Shown here: piece after piece, positions 62,878 through 64,000 of the stretch
Numbering within the stretch: position 1 is the stretch's first letter
How the letters are laid out: every line of letters starts with the position of its first letter
Source: Idiomarina tyrosinivorans
GTDB lineage: Bacteria > Pseudomonadota > Gammaproteobacteria > Enterobacterales > Alteromonadaceae
Direction of reading: 5' to 3'
DNA length: 64,000 nucleotides
Assembly: GCF_003987475.1 (NCBI RefSeq)
Contig: NZ_PIQH01000006.1
Span: 122,345-186,344 of the forward strand
The notes under the pieces: model-generated
Databases searched by the model: none
What the model was told of the DNA's origin: nothing
The model's input: the letters and a program-made list of their open reading frames with translations, nothing else
Program-made: the position numbers and the translations under genes

Positions 62878-63498
62878 ATGGCTGGAGCGCGAGCCCGACA
62901 AAAAGAAAAAACGCGGCGAGCATTAATTAATGCCGCGATGAATCAGCTCAGCGCAGAAACGGGCTTTTCAAGTTTGAGTTTGCGCGAAGTTGCTCGTGAA
63001 GCCGGTATTGCACCGACCTCATTTTATCGCCACTTCGATAATATGGATGCCTTAGGTTTAACCCTAGTGGATGAATGCGGCTTGGCCCTCCGCCAATTGC
63101 TCCGCCAAGCGCGCCAGCGTATTGCCGATGGCGGTTCAATCGTACGCGTGTCCATCGAGACCTTTATGCAGTTTGTCGCCGACAATACCGCAATCTTCCG
63201 ACTGCTACTGCAAGAACGTTCAGGCCGATCTCGCGATTTCCGTTTAGCCGTTGCCCGAGAGCTCCAACATTTCCACACCGAACTGGTCGACTACCTCGTC
63301 GCCGAACAAGGCTTCACCAGAGAATTAGCAGACTTACAGTCAAGCGCCATCGTACGCATCGTGTTTAGCGCTGGCGCCGACTGCTTTGACGTTAATGCCG
63401 AAGAACGCCACCGTATTACCGAAGACACCATTGCCCAAGTCCGCATCGTCGCCCGCGGTGCCGAAGCCACTCGCCGCATCGCAAAAACACCGAGCTAG
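62878..63498 (+). CDS. fabR: TetR-family repressor FabR
   Basis: 206 residues. [25 protein letters not shown] start, then [19 protein letters not shown] at about 39-57 is the helix-turn-helix, nearly identical to E. coli Fab[21 protein letters not shown] lies in the ligand-binding half. The ATG at 62878 has GGAG 7 bp upstream; a GTG at 62866 is less likely. FabR senses acyl-ACP/CoA saturation and represses unsaturated-lipid genes. Here it sits divergent to the desaturase, like DesT of pseudomonads. Confidence 0.95.
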   Translation: MAGARARQKEKTRRALINAAMNQLSAETGFSSLSLREVAREAGIAPTSFYRHFDNMDALGLTLVDECGLALRQLLRQARQRIADGGSIVRVSIETFMQFVADNTAIFRLLLQERSGRSRDFRLAVARELQHFHTELVDYLVAEQGFTRELADLQSSAIVRIVFSAGADCFDVNAEERHRITEDTIAQVRIVARGAEATRRIAKTPS

Positions 63499-63634
63499 CA
63501 GGCAATTAGGATTGCCTTATGAGCCAATTCTTTACCGCGGCTGTTAGCTTGGGCTCGCGGCATCGTCAGGTTTGGGGGGAAGGCTCGGGGCGTGGGCGCG
63601 ACCTCTCCTACATTTAATGCACAACGTTGGGGCG

Positions 63635-63722
63635 CGAAGCTGGGGAAAAGTATCTCCGGCCATGGACGGCCGGAGACTAAGCGCCTCATGGATGAGCTTG
63701 AGCGGCTTTTTCCCCAGCTTCG
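63635..63722. repeat. Noncoding inverted-repeat element folding as a three-way junction
   Basis: Outer perfect 15-bp helix (63635-63649 with 63708-63722, CGAAGCTGGGGAAAA) encloses two hairpins. The first is a 9-bp perfect stem TCTCCGGCC/GGCCGGAGA (63653-63661 with 63668-63676) with loop ATGGAC. The second is CTCA/TGAG around TGGA (63685-63688 with 63693-63696). Both carry ATGGA at the tip. The 370-bp stretch 63499-63870 after fabR shows no convincing gene; minus-strand frames across it have no family-like sequence. The element may be a dispersed intergenic repeat or structured RNA. Confidence 0.7.
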
Positions 63723-63852
63723 TGAACCGGCGGGGTGCCGTGCAATGACTCTCTGAGCGCCTACACACCAAGCGCCCTCCAGCCCCTCACGATGCCGACC
63801 CACCCAAGCTCATCGCCGTGGTAGAGAACAACCAATCCCAAGACAGCACGCA

Positions 63853-63874
63853 CAAAAAAGCCCGCGGTTAGGCG
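63853..63874 (-). terminator. Terminator cut by an IS insertion
   Basis: AAAAAAGCCCGCGGTTAGGCG is the left part of a terminator nearly identical to both tuf terminators (AAAAAAGCCCGCGGTTAAGCGGGCTT), but after GCG the second arm is lost and IS sequence begins. On the minus strand it would have ended a transcript coming from the right; that upstream gene is now beyond the IS. Confidence 0.65.
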
Positions 63875-63933
63875 CAATGCTGATCAGTTAAGAAATAATT
63901 TAGCGATCCATTGACCGATCAAGTGGAGCTGTC

Positions 63934-63966
63934 AAACTCCAGTGATAGTAACTGTCACTGGAGTTT
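63934..63966 (+). promoter_or_regulatory. Hairpin hiding the transposase ribosome site
   Basis: Perfect 12-bp stem (63934-63945 with 63955-63966, AAACTCCAGTGA/TCACTGGAGTTT), 9-nt loop, then T to 63970 and ATG at 63971. The GGAG at 63960-63963, 7 bp before the ATG, is inside the second arm. The hairpin could both terminate incoming transcription and block translation from read-through RNA. Confidence 0.75.
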
Positions 63967-63970
63967 TTTT

Positions 63971-64000
63971 ATGTCTCTCAGCCGCGCGCTACGCGATTCA
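63971..64000 (+). CDS. IS4-family transposase, first 10 codons
   Basis: Only MSLSRALRDS is inside the window. The position just after the terminal repeat and hairpin, and the hydrophobic/basic start, fit the N-terminus of an IS4-type DDE transposase. Identification rests on the IS end, not on the protein. Confidence 0.6.
   Translation, partial: MSLSRALRDS

Larger units (their letters stand above)
63875..64000 (+). mobile_element. IS4-family insertion sequence, left end (cut by window end)
   Basis: The terminal sequence CAATGCTGATCAGTTAAG (63875-63892) matches the 18-bp inverted repeat of IS4 (TAATGCCGATCAGTTAAG, from memory) at 16 of 18 bases. The following ATTGACCGATCAAGTGG also resembles the IS4 interior. 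A transposase start lies 96 bp in. The right end and target duplication are outside the window. Confidence 0.82.

Noticed and set aside
63495..63803. A 102-codon open frame on the minus strand downstream of fabR
   Set aside because: It runs through the 15-bp inverted repeat and the hairpins, is rich in Arg/Pro/Ser as expected from GC-rich noncoding DNA, and has no family-like motif. Structured noncoding sequence explains it better.

Overview
The window is chromosomal DNA of a gammaproteobacterium with about 50% GC. Protein flavour and gene order (rpoBC followed directly by rpsL-rpsG-fusA-tuf; thrU-tyrU-glyT-thrT-tufB; miaA-hfq-hflX-hflK-hflC; yheSTU; envZ-ompR; greB-tex; fabR beside a desaturase) suggest the Alteromonadales, perhaps Idiomarina/Pseudidiomarina. 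The genus is an inference and was not checked against any database.

Region by region. 0-13.7 kb: pyrC (cut by the window edge), thymidine kinase and adenosine deaminase; a MarR/HlyD/DUF2955 export operon with a doubled palindromic operator; an Aer-like chemoreceptor; ssb with a YajR-like MFS transporter; uvrA; a hotdog thioesterase with glutaminase; and a periplasmic binding-like protein. 13.7-32.3 kb: one uninterrupted minus-strand block of the gene-expression machinery. In transcription order it holds four tRNAs, tufB, tRNA-Trp, secE, nusG, rplK, rplA, rplJ, rplL, rpoB, rpoC, rpsL, rpsG, fusA and tufA. Promoters with near-consensus boxes, terminators and the L10 leader can be read between the transcription units. 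The two tuf genes differ at only two silent positions over 1235 bp.

32.3-44.7 kb: purA with an unusual class V aminotransferase upstream, then the hflC/hflK/hflX/hfq/miaA/mutL/amiB/tsaE/nnr run, all on the minus strand, with queG divergent. 45.8-60.5 kb: yheV, yheS-yheT-yheU, cysQ, nudE, sthA, envZ-ompR, a GNAT acetyltransferase, a sensor with GGDEF-like and EAL domains, greB and tex. Convergent neighbours here repeatedly abut or overlap at their 3' ends.

60.5-64.0 kb is the least ordinary part. It holds a SprA-like putative metalloprotease paired with a 104-residue protein that looks like the two ends of a flagellar rod/hook protein without a middle. Next come a desaturase and FabR divergent around a palindromic operator, a noncoding segment that folds into a three-way junction, and the left end of an IS4-family insertion sequence. 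The IS appears to have landed in the second arm of a terminator hairpin, and its transposase ribosome-binding site is buried in its own hairpin.

Most of the window is conserved housekeeping sequence. I saw no CRISPR array, prophage, toxin-antitoxin or defence island. The best candidates for something undescribed are the metalloprotease/mini-hook pair, the three-way-junction element, and the promoter embedded in the nusG terminator.
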